64,000 bases of DNA from Bacteroidota bacterium. GTDB taxonomy: Bacteria > Bacteroidota > Bacteroidia > 2-12-FULL-35-15. The notes beneath the pieces were generated by a model that saw only the letters and a list, made by a program, of their open reading frames with translations, was not told the origin of the DNA and did no database searches. Shown piece after piece: positions 19,729-28,975 of the stretch. The stretch is taken from the NCBI GenBank assembly GCA_947469885.1, contig CANIQT010000015.1, positions 1-64,000 on the forward strand, read 5' to 3'. Position numbers and translations under genes: made by a program. Position 1 is the stretch's first letter. Each line of letters begins with the position of its first letter.

Positions 19729-19736
19729 TATCTTTG
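19729..19736 (+). promoter_or_regulatory. -7 promoter element TATCTTTG
   Basis: Full TAnnTTTG match, 17 bp before the ATG of the nucleotidyltransferase gene. It lies just after the stop of the preceding gene. Confidence 0.6.
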
Positions 19737-19752
19737 TAAAAAAATAAAAACA

Positions 19753-20061
19753 ATGTTACATCCTCATTTTGAAAAGCAATTGCCACAGGTAATAGAATTA
19801 TTTAAAAAACATAACGTAAAAAATGCGTACGCTTTTGGCTCTGTGGTTTCAGATAAATTTAACGAAACCAGTGATGTGGATTTGCTGATAAATTTTATTG
19901 ATGGATTAGACCCGCTTGTTAAAGGGCAAAGTATATGGGATTTGGAGGATGAATTAAAATTACTTCTAGAACGGAATATTGACTTAGTAACCGAAAACTC
20001 TCTTAAAAATCCCTATTTCATAAAAGAACTGAACGAAACCAAACTCCGTATTTATGAATAA
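19753..20061 (+). CDS. mntA: MNT-type nucleotidyltransferase (antitoxin of a HEPN/MNT module)
   Basis: 102 residues. The minimal nucleotidyltransferase motif is present as AYAFGSVVSDKFNETSDVDL, the GSx10DxD pattern in which both Asp residues bind metal. MntA proteins of this kind modify and silence HEPN toxins by transferring AMP to a Tyr near the HEPN active site. The gene overlaps the following HEPN gene by 8 bp, the usual operon form. All motif residues are intact, so the antitoxin appears functional even though the toxin reading frame is broken. Confidence 0.85.
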   Translation: MLHPHFEKQLPQVIELFKKHNVKNAYAFGSVVSDKFNETSDVDLLINFIDGLDPLVKGQSIWDLEDELKLLLERNIDLVTENSLKNPYFIKELNETKLRIYE

Positions 20062-20392
20062 TAAATACAATAAGTTTTTGTTCGATATTTCAGAAGCCAT
20101 TGATAAAATTGATATTTATGTAGGTACCCCTAAACTTTTTGAAAAATATGATTCAGATTCTTTTTTACAGGATGCTGTGGAGCGCAACCTTGAAATTATT
20201 GGAGAAGCAATGAAAAACCTGCTGGAAATACACCCCTAACTACCTATTTCTTTTGCACGAAAAATAGTGAATACCCGCAATAAAATTTCGCATGGATATG
20301 ATGAAATAGAGAATTCGGAAATATGGAACATACTAATTAACTATCTCCCAACTCTGAAAAATGAAGTAAAAAAACTACTGGGAGAAGATTGA
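20054..20392 (+). pseudogene. hepT: HEPN (DUF86/HepT-like) toxin gene interrupted by one in-frame stop
   Basis: The frame opens with MNNKYNKFLFDISEAIDKID, with RNLEIIGEAMKNLLEIHP at residues 45-61. It stops at a TAA (20237-20239), then continues in the same frame without another stop to TGA 20390-20392. The downstream part encodes LPISFARKIVNTRNKISHGYDEI, which contains the HEPN catalytic motif Rx4H (RNKISH) and the normal family C-terminus. The total is 112 codons, a normal HepT length. A single G-to-T change in an expected GAA codon explains the TAA. Either the toxin has been lost by nonsense mutation, or there is suppression or a sequencing error. It is translationally coupled to mntA. Confidence 0.85.
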
Positions 20393-20421
20393 ATCTCTGA
20401 CTTTCTTTGGCATTCAAAAAT

Positions 20422-20455
20422 AAAAAACTCCTTGCAGCAATGCAGGGAGTTTTTT
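20422..20455 (+). terminator. Rho-independent terminator
   Basis: AAAAAACTCC pairs with GGAGTTTTTT around a TTGCAGCAATGCAG loop. It is a near copy of the terminator at 4938-4971. Confidence 0.78.
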
Positions 20456-20482
20456 ATTGTAGCCACCAATGAACTAATGAAC

Positions 20483-20490
20483 TATATTTG
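20483..20490 (+). promoter_or_regulatory. -7 promoter element of asnS
   Basis: TATATTTG, full match to TAnnTTTG, 20 bp before the asnS ATG. Confidence 0.6.
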
Positions 20491-20510
20491 CAAAAATTTT
20501 TAAAAACAAA

Positions 20511-21953
20511 ATGGAATCAAGTAAAAGAACAAAAATAAAAGACCTGCTGCAATCAACAGCATTCGGAACAGAAGTAACAGTAAAAGGATGGGTGCGCACG
20601 TTCAGGAATAACCAGTTTATTGCCATTAGCGATGGAAGTACTATTAATACAATTCAGGCAGTGGTTGATTTTGCAACTGCTGATGAAGCCCAGCTGAAAC
20701 GCCTTACCACAGGTGCAGCTATTAGTGTTACCGGAAAACTGATAGAGTCATTAGGTAAAGGACAAAAAGTGGAAGTGAAAGTAAAAACCCTGGAAATACT
20801 TGGTGATAGTGATGCAGAGAAGTTTCCGCTTCAACCCAAAAAACATAGTTTGGAATTTTTGAGAGAGATTGCCCATTTGCGTTTCCGCACCAATACGTTT
20901 AACGCGGTGTTTAAGGTTCGTCACGCATTGGCGTATGCCATTCATAAATTTTTTAATGATAAAGGATTTGTTTATTTGCATACCCCTGTTATCACTGCCA
21001 GTGATGCAGAAGGAGCAGGAGAGATGTTCAGGGTTACCAGTTTGGATTTTAATAATCCGCCAAGAACAGAGACAGGAGAAGTTGATTTCAAACAAGATTT
21101 TTTTGGCAAGAGCACCAACCTTACTGTTTCCGGTCAGTTGGAAGCAGAGTTGGCAGCCATGGCATTTGGCGAGGTATATACTTTTGGTCCTACTTTCCGT
21201 GCAGAGAATTCAAACACTGCCCGCCATCTTGCAGAGTTCTGGATGATAGAGCCGGAAGTTGCGTTCAATGATTTGAACGATAACATGAACCTTGCAGAGG
21301 AATTATTGAAGTATGTAATTAAACATGCAATGGATAATTGTGCAGATGAAATTGAATTTTTGAAAAACCGTTTGCTTGAAGAAGAAAAAACAAAACCAAT
21401 GGACGAGCGGTCGGAGTTAGATTTGACAGCGAAATTAAATTTTTGTTTGTCCAATGATTTTGAAAGATTGACTTATACAGAAGCGATAGAAATATTAAAA
21501 AACTCGAACCCGAATAAGAAAAAGAAATTCAAATACCTGATAGACAAATGGGGAGCAGATTTGCAAAGCGAGCACGAAAGATACTTAGTAGAAAAACATT
21601 TTAAAAAACCTGTTATTCTTACTGATTATCCGAAAGAGATAAAAGCATTTTACATGCGTCAAAACGAAGATGGAACAACAGTGAGAGCAATGGATATTTT
21701 ATTTCCGGGCATCGGAGAGATTGTTGGAGGCTCGCAACGTGAGGAAAGACTGGAGTTTTTAGAAAAACGAATGAACGAAATGCACATACCTGTTGATGAA
21801 TTATATTGGTACTTAGATACTCGTAAATTCGGAACAGCACCACATGCAGGTTTTGGCTTGGGATTTGAAAGGTTGGTATTATTCGTTACGGGGATGACCA
21901 ACATCAGAGATGTGATTCCATTTCCGAGAGCACCAAAAACAGCAGAGTTTTAA
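20511..21953 (+). CDS. asnS: Asparaginyl-tRNA synthetase
   Basis: 480 residues, class IIb. The N-terminal OB-fold anticodon-binding domain ([20 protein letters not shown]) is followed by the catalytic core. Motif 2 reads [20 protein letters not shown], which is diagnostic for AsnRS over AspRS, and motif 3 is [15 protein letters not shown] near the C-terminus. It charges tRNA-Asn for translation. The gene has its own promoter and is followed by a perfect 26-bp inverted repeat. Confidence 0.96.
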   Translation: MESSKRTKIKDLLQSTAFGTEVTVKGWVRTFRNNQFIAISDGSTINTIQAVVDFATADEAQLKRLTTGAAISVTGKLIESLGKGQKVEVKVKTLEILGDSDAEKFPLQPKKHSLEFLREIAHLRFRTNTFNAVFKVRHALAYAIHKFFNDKGFVYLHTPVITASDAEGAGEMFRVTSLDFNNPPRTETGEVDFKQDFFGKSTNLTVSGQLEAELAAMAFGEVYTFGPTFRAENSNTARHLAEFWMIEPEVAFNDLNDNMNLAEELLKYVIKHAMDNCADEIEFLKNRLLEEEKTKPMDERSELDLTAKLNFCLSNDFERLTYTEAIEILKNSNPNKKKKFKYLIDKWGADLQSEHERYLVEKHFKKPVILTDYPKEIKAFYMRQNEDGTTVRAMDILFPGIGEIVGGSQREERLEFLEKRMNEMHIPVDELYWYLDTRKFGTAPHAGFGLGFERLVLFVTGMTNIRDVIPFPRAPKTAEF

Positions 21954-21962
21954 AAACAAAAA

Positions 21963-22037
21963 TGTCACGCAAAGACGCAAAGAACGCAAAGGAAATAGTA
22001 AGTATAATCTCTGCGTTCTTTGCGTCTTTGCGTGACA
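21963..22037. repeat. Perfect 26-bp inverted repeat between asnS and rpoN
   Basis: The arm at 21963-21988 (TGTCACGCAAAGACGCAAAG...) is the exact reverse complement of 22012-22037, with a 23-nt loop. The CGCAAAGACGCAAAGAACGC sequence is a widespread intergenic repeat type in Bacteroidota. It probably also ends asnS transcription. Confidence 0.85.
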
Positions 22038-22043
22038 TAATTC

Positions 22044-22072
22044 TTTGCAAGAAATTTTTATTATTACTTTTG
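22044..22072 (+). promoter_or_regulatory. Promoter of rpoN
   Basis: TTTG at 22044-22047 and TACTTTTG at 22065-22072 are separated by 17 bp. Both elements match the Bacteroidota housekeeping promoter. The ATG of rpoN follows at 22100. Confidence 0.65.
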
Positions 22073-22099
22073 TAAAAATAATAAGCGAGAACGAAAGAT

Positions 22100-23554
22100 A
22101 TGTTAAGGCAGATACAAACATTAAAGTTAAGTCAGAAATTATCACCGCAGCAAATTCAGTTGATGAAAATGTTGCAGTTGCCCACTATTGCTATTGAGCA
22201 ACGCATCAAGGAGGAGATGGAAATAAATCCGGCACTGGAAGAAGGACCCGAAAATGATGATGAGCCAACAGATGATTTGGAAGAAGAAAATTATGATGCG
22301 GCTGAAGAGGATGACGACCAGCGCGAAGATTTTGCTTTGACCGATTACATGGATGATGATGAAGGCATTTCGTATAAAGAAAAAGTAAATAACGTTAGTC
22401 CGGACGAAGAAAAAAGAGAAATTCCCTTTTCTGTTGGGCAAACCGCACAAGACTTACTGGAAGCACAATTGGGGATGAAAGAGCTGGACAACCATGAGTA
22501 TCAGGTTGCGCTTTTTCTGATTGGCAATCTGGATGATGATGGTTACCTGCGAAGAGACCTGACTGCGATTGTAGATGATATGGCATTTACCCAAAACATT
22601 ACTACCACCGAAAAAGAGCTACAGCAATTACTTACCATTATCCAGGATTTCGACCCTGCGGGAGTAGGTGCGAGAGATTTGCAAGAGTGTCTTTTAATTC
22701 AATTGAGAAAAAAAGAAGTGCAAACCATGATTGTGGAACTGGCAATAGAAGTGGTGGAAAAACATTTCGAAGAATTTTCGCGCAAGCATTATGATAAGAT
22801 TGCAAAGCGATTGGAGATTGATGATGAATTGCTGAAAGATGTAATTCATGAAATAGTGAAACTAAATCCTCGTCCGGGCAATTCGATGGCTGACGGGCAA
22901 AAGAGCATGCAACAGGTAATACCTGATTTTACTATTACTAACGAAGATGGCATTTTGAACCTGACACTCAATGGTCGCAACTTCCCGGATTTGAAGGTGA
23001 GCAAGGAGTATATTGAAATGCAAAAAGAGTATGCTAAAAATAAAGACAAAGCAGCTAAAGATGCATCCACGTTTGTAAAACAAAAGCTGGACGATGCACA
23101 ATGGTTTATTCAAGCCATTCAGCAACGTGGGCAAACATTGCTATACACCATGAATGCCATCATGGAATTTCAACGCGATTATTTTTTGACAGGAGATGAA
23201 ACACAACTAAAACCAATGATTTTGAAAGACATTGCAGATGAAATAGGTTTGGATATATCCACTGTTTCGCGCGTGTCGAACAGTAAATATGTGAACACTC
23301 CGTTCGGAACATTTTTAATAAAAACATTTTTCAGCGAGAAACTAACCAATGATGAGGGAGAAGAAATCTCGACTCGAGAAGTAAAAAAGATTTTGCAAGA
23401 ATGTATAGAAGCTGAAAGCAAAAAGAAACCCCTGACCGATGATAAGCTAGTGAAAATATTGAAAGAAAAAGGATACGTGATTGCCCGCAGAACCATTGCC
23501 AAATACCGCGAACAGCTAGAAATACCTGTAGCACGGTTAAGAAAAGAATTATAA
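22100..23554 (+). CDS. rpoN: RNA polymerase sigma-54 factor
   Basis: 484 residues. Region I at the N-terminus is Gln/Leu-rich (TLKLSQKLSPQQIQLMKMLQ), the part that binds enhancer-binding activators. An acidic region II (residues 40-100, many D/E) follows. The core-binding domain has PAGVGARDLQECLLIQL. The C-terminal HTH (DISTVSRVSNSKYVNTPFGT) and RpoN box (ARRTIAKYREQLEIP), which recognise -24/-12 promoters, are intact. It directs sigma-54-dependent transcription. The stop codon is directly followed by the ATG of the next gene. Confidence 0.96.
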   Translation: MLRQIQTLKLSQKLSPQQIQLMKMLQLPTIAIEQRIKEEMEINPALEEGPENDDEPTDDLEEENYDAAEEDDDQREDFALTDYMDDDEGISYKEKVNNVSPDEEKREIPFSVGQTAQDLLEAQLGMKELDNHEYQVALFLIGNLDDDGYLRRDLTAIVDDMAFTQNITTTEKELQQLLTIIQDFDPAGVGARDLQECLLIQLRKKEVQTMIVELAIEVVEKHFEEFSRKHYDKIAKRLEIDDELLKDVIHEIVKLNPRPGNSMADGQKSMQQVIPDFTITNEDGILNLTLNGRNFPDLKVSKEYIEMQKEYAKNKDKAAKDASTFVKQKLDDAQWFIQAIQQRGQTLLYTMNAIMEFQRDYFLTGDETQLKPMILKDIADEIGLDISTVSRVSNSKYVNTPFGTFLIKTFFSEKLTNDEGEEISTREVKKILQECIEAESKKKPLTDDKLVKILKEKGYVIARRTIAKYREQLEIPVARLRKEL

Positions 23555-24202
23555 ATGGAATTGGAATCAGAAACTGTTCCATCACCATCGGGAGAAATAA
23601 ATTTTGCAAAACTTATTTCCATCATTTTGCATCCGTTATTAATGCCCACATATGGTTTCGCATTAATTTTTTTTACTAAAAACTATATTTCCACTTTCAC
23701 CCCTTTAAATATCAGAGTTGTTATTATTGGTGTAACATTTCTGTTTACATTTTTGCTGCCTGCCATCAATGCCTTTATGCTGCTGCGAATGGGGCGAATT
23801 AATAGTTTGGAAATGGAAACACCAGCCGAAAGGGTTATTCCTTATGGCACCACAGCGGTATATTATTTTGCTTTGTTTTATTTGTTCTATAACCGGCAAT
23901 TGCCAAGTGTTTTCAAAATACTTATTCTTGGTGCTGCTATTTCCATCCTACTTACTTTTATTATTAATCGGAAATGGAAAATAAGTGCACACACTATAGG
24001 AATAGGGGGAATAGCAGGTGCTACCTTAGGCATGATGTACAGGTTGCAGTTGGATATGAATATTTTTTTTATGATTATTATTTTATTGGCAGGTATAGTT
24101 TCATACGCACGATTAAAATTAAATGCCCACACTCCATCGCAAGTTTATACGGGTTTTCTGCTGGGCTTTGTGGTGGAGCTGGTGCTTATGTTTGTTTATT
24201 AA
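23555..24202 (+). CDS. PAP2-like integral membrane protein
   Basis: 215 residues with about six membrane segments (for example ISIILHPLLMPTYGFALIFF, VVIIGVTFLFTFLLPAINAF and ILILGAAISILLTFII). Two motifs recall the type 2 phosphatidic acid phosphatase fold: ISAHTIGIGG in place of PSGH, and ARLKLNAHTPSQVYTGFLLG in place of SRxxxxxHxxxD. The last acidic residue is Gln here, so the catalytic triad is atypical. It follows rpoN without a gap and is probably cotranscribed. Similar proteins are conserved downstream of rpoN in Bacteroidota. It may act on undecaprenyl or phospholipid phosphates, but this is an inference. Confidence 0.7.
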   Translation: MELESETVPSPSGEINFAKLISIILHPLLMPTYGFALIFFTKNYISTFTPLNIRVVIIGVTFLFTFLLPAINAFMLLRMGRINSLEMETPAERVIPYGTTAVYYFALFYLFYNRQLPSVFKILILGAAISILLTFIINRKWKISAHTIGIGGIAGATLGMMYRLQLDMNIFFMIIILLAGIVSYARLKLNAHTPSQVYTGFLLGFVVELVLMFVY

Positions 24203-24213
24203 ATGCCCCTCTC

Positions 24214-25887
24214 CTACTCCGCTCCTATTGCTTTTAAAAAATCTTTTGGAACATCAATACCATGTTTTGTGGCTTCGGCAGCGTAATAGCGGGCACGCTC
24301 AAAGTTTTTCAGTTCTGCATTTACCAATGCAAGGCTTTGATACACATCTTTGTATTCAGGACTTAATTCAACTACTTTTTCCCATTTCTTCACCGCTTCT
24401 TCTTTTTTGTTTGTGCTGTACAAAGCAAATCCAAGGTTGTAATACGCTTTTTCGGAAACAGCATCCAAGGCAATTTCCCGCTCAAAGCAGGCAATTGCTT
24501 GGTCCCATTCTTTTCTGTCCCTGTAAATAACTCCTAAATCATTATTCACTGCCAGTTCATTTGGATTTGCCTCCAACGCTTTAATGAAACATGTTTTCGC
24601 CTTTTCCGGATTGTTGTTGATATAATAAACGCTTGCTGCTATTTTTTCTACATAAGCTGAATTGGGCGAAGTAGCAATTGCATTGTCCCAGAAAATAATT
24701 TTATCAGAAAAGTTTTTTGAATACATGATGTTGATGGGTAAAAAACAAATGGTCAAAACAACTAGCGCACTATTAAAATACTTGATTCTCTTTTGGTTTG
24801 TAGTATCTATCACTAGTTGCCCAAATATTATTAGTAATCCCATAAGTGGTAAATACAATCGTTGCTCATAAAAAAATGCAGATGCTTGCGGAACTAAAAA
24901 AACCGGAATAATAAAAAGTACAAACCAACAACTTCCGAACACAGCAAGAGAAGTAAATTTTGTTTTGGAAATAAAAAACAAAACAGGAATAACGATGATG
25001 CTTATTATCCCGAAAATAATAGTGCTGTCGGCTACTGTCGGCATTACTGAAAGATTGAACGGAAGTAGTATTTTTCCAACATAAATAAAGAAGGAAGGTA
25101 AATTGCGAGGAATGTTTGATAAAAATTCTAATGGTGTGGTGCCTTGAGATGTTTGAATAGCGTTCTTTCTGGCAACAAACCATACTATTAATAGTACCAG
25201 CCAAGAAACAAAAAACAAAATTGTTGATTTAGAAAACAATTTTTCTTTTCCAAAGATACGGAGCATTAATAAATAAAGAACAGGAAGAACAATGGCGGTT
25301 TCTTTGGTAAACATTGCCATGATAAAAAACAAAGTGTGCAACACGAAATGAATTGTTTTTTTTGATTGAATATAATTCATCAGCATGATAAAAGAAGAAA
25401 GTACAAACACTGCCAGCAGCGAATCGTTCCGGCCAGGTATCCATGCCACTGCTTGCATTAAGGCAGGATGAACCACAAAAAACAAAACAAGGAGCAAGGA
25501 AGAGGATTTATTTATTCTCAGTTTTATTAATAAAGAAAAAAGTAAACAGGCAGAGAGCAGGTGAAATAAAATGTTGGAAAAATGATAAACCGTAAACGAC
25601 ATTTTGCCTAGCGAACCATCAATGATTAAAGAGGTGACAAACAGTGGGCGATAAAAAGTTCCTGCCATCTCTTTAAAAACATCTAATTTGAAAGCTTCTG
25701 GAATATTTGATAATTTGGAAACAAATTCCTTGTCATCAGCAATAAGTGTTTTGTCGTCCAGGTTGGTGTAGTCATATTTTAAAGTGTGAGCATATAAAAT
25801 AAAACCTAGAAGAATGATGATTAAATAAGGAAAACGAATCCAGAATTTTGGAGGAGAAACAGTAGTCGGGGTTCGTGCCGGTTTCAT
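24214..25887 (-). CDS. Polytopic membrane protein with C-terminal TPRs (PMT/TMTC-like)
   Basis: 557 residues. The first 390 residues hold about ten membrane segments in a glycosyltransferase-C (PMT/GT39-like) layout. Near the N-terminus is YDYTNLDDKTLI, an Asp-Asp pair in the first extracytoplasmic loop as in GT-C enzymes. YRPLFVTSLIIDGSL matches the RPL motif of TMTC/PMT proteins, and WIPGRNDSLLAVF is a further family motif. Residues 405-545 form about four tetratricopeptide repeats (AYVEKIAASVYYINNNPEKA, AYYNLGFALYSTNKKEEAVK). It is likely a lipid-linked sugar transferase of the inner membrane. It converges with the PAP2-like gene, 11 bp apart. Confidence 0.72.
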   Translation of the reverse strand: MKPARTPTTVSPPKFWIRFPYLIIILLGFILYAHTLKYDYTNLDDKTLIADDKEFVSKLSNIPEAFKLDVFKEMAGTFYRPLFVTSLIIDGSLGKMSFTVYHFSNILFHLLSACLLFSLLIKLRINKSSSLLLVLFFVVHPALMQAVAWIPGRNDSLLAVFVLSSFIMLMNYIQSKKTIHFVLHTLFFIMAMFTKETAIVLPVLYLLMLRIFGKEKLFSKSTILFFVSWLVLLIVWFVARKNAIQTSQGTTPLEFLSNIPRNLPSFFIYVGKILLPFNLSVMPTVADSTIIFGIISIIVIPVLFFISKTKFTSLAVFGSCWFVLFIIPVFLVPQASAFFYEQRLYLPLMGLLIIFGQLVIDTTNQKRIKYFNSALVVLTICFLPINIMYSKNFSDKIIFWDNAIATSPNSAYVEKIAASVYYINNNPEKAKTCFIKALEANPNELAVNNDLGVIYRDRKEWDQAIACFEREIALDAVSEKAYYNLGFALYSTNKKEEAVKKWEKVVELSPEYKDVYQSLALVNAELKNFERARYYAAEATKHGIDVPKDFLKAIGAE

Positions 25888-25906
25888 TTAATAATAATAA
25901 ATACTG

Positions 25907-25980
25907 TGGAGAATATCGGATTCGAACCGACCACCCCTTCACTGCCAGCGAAGTGCTCTAGCCAAATGAGCTAATTCCCC
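25907..25980 (-). tRNA. tRNA-Ala (anticodon GGC)
   Basis: On the minus strand the cloverleaf folds fully: acceptor GGGGAAT with ATTCTCC, D arm GCTC/GAGC, anticodon stem CTTCG/TGAAG with loop CTGGCAG (anticodon GGC), T stem GTCGG/CCGAT with loop TTCGAAT, and discriminator A. The CCA end is not encoded. It lies 19 bp upstream of the TPR membrane protein gene. Confidence 0.95.
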
Positions 25981-26048
25981 AAATTTTTGGAATGCAAATG
26001 TAAGTAAATATTCTTCAATGGGAAATGTGCTTGCATTAAACATTTGAG

Positions 26049-26056
26049 TAATTTCG
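26049..26056 (+). promoter_or_regulatory. -7 promoter element TAATTTCG
   Basis: Matches the TAnnTTCG variant seen before several genes in this window. It lies 16 bp before the ATG of the VWA gene. Confidence 0.45.
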
Positions 26057-26072
26057 ACTTCCAATTTTAAAG

Positions 26073-27167
26073 ATGTTAGGCTACCGATTTTCCAATTACA
26101 ACCAACCAAATCAAACACCGTTTGAAAAACTGTTTGATATTTTCAAGCAACTCATTACTTATACAAGTGGCGATTTTGGTGAGGCTATCTCATGGCTTAC
26201 TGAATTGGATAAGGAATATAAACTCACTGAACCCGATTATGGTATTGGTGATTTTATCCAGGAATTAAAGGACAGAGGATATATTAAAGATGAAGAGCCC
26301 GGCTCCGGAAATATTGTGATTACTGCCAAAACAGAGCAGGCCATTCGTCAGCAGGCATTGGAAAAAATATTTGGCAAACTTAAGAAAGGAAAATCAGGAA
26401 ACCATTCAACTAAGTATACAGGTAGTGGAGAGGAGATGAGTAGTGATACCCGACCGTTTCAGTTTGGTGATGGTTTGGAACAAATCTCGATGCTGGAATC
26501 ATTGAAGAATGCACAGGTAAATAATGGTATTGGCAATTTTCAAATCACGGAAAATGATTTGGAAGTAAAAGAGAAAGAACATAAAACACAAACATCCACT
26601 GTGCTGATGATTGATATTTCTCATTCCATGATTTTGTATGGGGAAGATAGAATCACTCCGGCAAAGAATGTAGCCATGGCGCTTTCGGAACTTATCAAAA
26701 GGAAATATCCAAAAGATACTCTTGATATTATTGTATTTGGAGATGATGCCTGGCAGATAGAAGTAAAGGATTTACCTTATTTAAAAGTAGGGCCGTTTCA
26801 TACCAATACTGTTGCAGGTCTGGAACTGGCAATGGATTTATTGAGAAGAAGAAAAAATGCCAACAAACAGATATTTATGATTACCGATGGAAAACCTACC
26901 TGTATAAAGGAACATGGGAAGTATTACAAGAACAGTTTCGGACTTGACCAAAAGATATTGAACAAATGCCTGACACTTGCGCAGAGTTGCAGAAGATTAA
27001 AAATACCGGTTACTACCTTTATGGTTGCCAGTGACCCTTACCTGCAGGAGTTTGTTCACGATTTTACAGAAGCCAATAATGGCAAAGCTTTTTACACCTC
27101 ATTACAAGGATTGGGAGAATTTATATTTGAAGATTTTGAACGAAATAAAAAAAGAACATTTAAATAA
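26073..27167 (+). CDS. VWA domain protein, partner of the following MoxR-type ATPase
   Basis: 364 residues without signal peptide. A helical N-terminal part (residues 1-150) is followed by a von Willebrand A domain starting STVLMIDISHSM, which carries the MIDAS motif DxSxS (DISHS). A conserved Thr in NTVAGLELAMDLL and the Asp in MITDGKPT complete the metal site. Cytoplasmic VWA proteins paired with MoxR-like AAA+ ATPases act as chaperone-type machines for metal insertion or complex assembly, as in Mg-chelatase ChlD/ChlI. The ATPase gene follows after 16 bp. The actual client is unknown. Confidence 0.85.
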   Translation: MLGYRFSNYNQPNQTPFEKLFDIFKQLITYTSGDFGEAISWLTELDKEYKLTEPDYGIGDFIQELKDRGYIKDEEPGSGNIVITAKTEQAIRQQALEKIFGKLKKGKSGNHSTKYTGSGEEMSSDTRPFQFGDGLEQISMLESLKNAQVNNGIGNFQITENDLEVKEKEHKTQTSTVLMIDISHSMILYGEDRITPAKNVAMALSELIKRKYPKDTLDIIVFGDDAWQIEVKDLPYLKVGPFHTNTVAGLELAMDLLRRRKNANKQIFMITDGKPTCIKEHGKYYKNSFGLDQKILNKCLTLAQSCRRLKIPVTTFMVASDPYLQEFVHDFTEANNGKAFYTSLQGLGEFIFEDFERNKKRTFK

Positions 27168-27183
27168 AGAAATAAAATAACGT

Positions 27184-28671
27184 ATGAATAACATCACCAC
27201 ATTAGGAGAATTAAAGAAATCGGGATATATAAGTAAGACGATAAAAGAAGAATTACGGGATAATTTGATTGCTAAAATCAAGAAGAAAGAAAATGTATTT
27301 AAAGGAATCATCGGTTTTGAAGACACCGTGATTCCCGAAATAGAAAGAGCAATACTTTCGAGACATAATATGAATTTGCTTGGTTTAAGGGGTCAGGCTA
27401 AGACCCGTATTGCAAGGCAAATAGTAGAACTATTGGACGAGTACACACCTATAGTTGCAGGAAGTGAATTGAATGATGACCCATTGAATCCTATTTCTGA
27501 TTATTCAAAAAAGTTAATTGCAGAGCAGGGTGATAAAACACCCATCGCATGGATGCACCGTTCGGAAAGGTATTTAGAGAAACTGGCAACACCTGATGTA
27601 TCCATTGCCGATTTGATTGGTGATGTGGACCCTATAAAAGCTGCCAACTTGCGTTTGAGTTATGCTGACGAACGTGTAATTCATTATGGAATTATTCCAA
27701 GAAGTAACCGTTGCATTTTTGTAATAAATGAATTGCCCGATTTGCAGGCGCGGATACAAGTGGCATTGTTTAATATTTTGCAGGAAGGAGATATTCAAAT
27801 AAGAGGTTTTAAAATTCGTATTCCATTGGATATAGAATTTATATTTACAGCCAACCCTGAAGATTACACCAACAGGGGAAGTATTGTTACTCCTTTAAAG
27901 GATAGAATAGGTAGCCAGATTTTAACGCATTACCCTAAGAGTATTGAACTTTCAAAACAAATAACTATACAGGAAGCAAGGTTGAGTCCATCGCAGAAAC
28001 AAAGTGTGGAGGTGGGAAACCTTGTGGCTACTATTATTGAGCGTATTGCTTTTGAGGCAAGAGAAAGTGAATATGTGGATTCGAAAAGTGGAGTGTCGGC
28101 ACGTTTGACTATTTCTGCTTACGAAAACCTAGTGAGTACGGCTGAAAGAAGAATGTTGCTGAATGGCGAATCAAAAACCATTGCCCGCATCAGCGATTTG
28201 ATTGGAGTGATTCCTGCTGTTAACGGAAAGATAGAACTGGTGTATGAAGGGGAGCAGGAAGGAGCAGGAATAGTAGCTCAGAACTTATTAGGCAAAGCCA
28301 TTCGTAATGAATTTATTGAGCATTTTCCTGACCCTTCAAAATTAAAAAAGAAGAAAGACCCAAGCCCTTACCAACCCATAGTGAATTGGTTTGGAGATGG
28401 AAATGTAGTGGATTTGATGTTGCTGGAAGATGAGAAAACGTTCCGGAAAGGGTTGGAAAGTATACCTGGATTGAGTGGTCTTGTGGAAACTTATCTGCCT
28501 AAACTAAGTAAAAATGATAAGTTAATTGCAATGGAATTTGTTTTGTTTGCATTGGCAGAGCATTCGTTAATTGGAAAAAATTCACTTATCAGGGGTGTTC
28601 AGTTTAAGGATATTCTTGGGTCTATGTTTTCGGAAAAGGATTTTTTCGGGGAACAAGGGAATAATAATTAG
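27184..28671 (+). CDS. MoxR/ChlI-like AAA+ ATPase
   Basis: 495 residues. Walker A is LLGLRGQAKTRIARQI (GxxGxxKT type) near residues 62-76. Walker B is probably RCIFVINELPDL, and sensor 1 lies in IEFIFTANPEDYTNRGSIVT. The C-terminal half has VSARLTISAYENLVSTAERR, a lid segment typical of the Mg-chelatase ChlI/MoxR clade. Its length and composition fit the long ChlI-like ATPases that partner VWA proteins. It forms an operon with the VWA gene at 26073, and the two probably assemble as a hexameric motor and adaptor. Confidence 0.85.
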   Translation: MNNITTLGELKKSGYISKTIKEELRDNLIAKIKKKENVFKGIIGFEDTVIPEIERAILSRHNMNLLGLRGQAKTRIARQIVELLDEYTPIVAGSELNDDPLNPISDYSKKLIAEQGDKTPIAWMHRSERYLEKLATPDVSIADLIGDVDPIKAANLRLSYADERVIHYGIIPRSNRCIFVINELPDLQARIQVALFNILQEGDIQIRGFKIRIPLDIEFIFTANPEDYTNRGSIVTPLKDRIGSQILTHYPKSIELSKQITIQEARLSPSQKQSVEVGNLVATIIERIAFEARESEYVDSKSGVSARLTISAYENLVSTAERRMLLNGESKTIARISDLIGVIPAVNGKIELVYEGEQEGAGIVAQNLLGKAIRNEFIEHFPDPSKLKKKKDPSPYQPIVNWFGDGNVVDLMLLEDEKTFRKGLESIPGLSGLVETYLPKLSKNDKLIAMEFVLFALAEHSLIGKNSLIRGVQFKDILGSMFSEKDFFGEQGNNN

Positions 28672-28688
28672 TTTTAAATGCTAAGTAT

Positions 28689-28915
28689 GATTGGAACGCG
28701 GATTATTAGGATTATTTAGGATAAAAAATGATTTTGATTTCGAATATTATTTTCGCCTTTGGCGATTATGATTTTGAAAACACCTAAAGAAAATATAATA
28801 GATGGGATTGGAACACGGATTATTATGATTGTTCAGGATGAAAAACGATTTTGATTTTAGATATGATTTTCGCCTTTGGCGATTATGATTTTGTAAGTTT
28901 CCAAAGAAAATAAAA
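28689..28915. repeat. Two tandem copies of a ~117-bp intergenic repeat
   Basis: GATTGGAACGCGGATTATTA at 28689 and GATTGGAACACGGATTATTA at 28806 start two diverged direct copies, offset by 117 bp. Each contains a CGCC-TTT-GGCG hairpin and then GATTATGATTTTG. This is a dispersed-repeat type of Bacteroidota. There is no coding content. Confidence 0.8.
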
Positions 28916-28948
28916 AATCAATGATTAAAATATCTTGCCTTATACTTT

Positions 28949-28956
28949 TATATTTG
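28949..28956 (+). promoter_or_regulatory. -7 promoter element TATATTTG
   Basis: Full TAnnTTTG match, 19 bp before the ATG of the RidA-type gene. Confidence 0.6.
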
Positions 28957-28975
28957 CAAACTAATTCAATAAACA

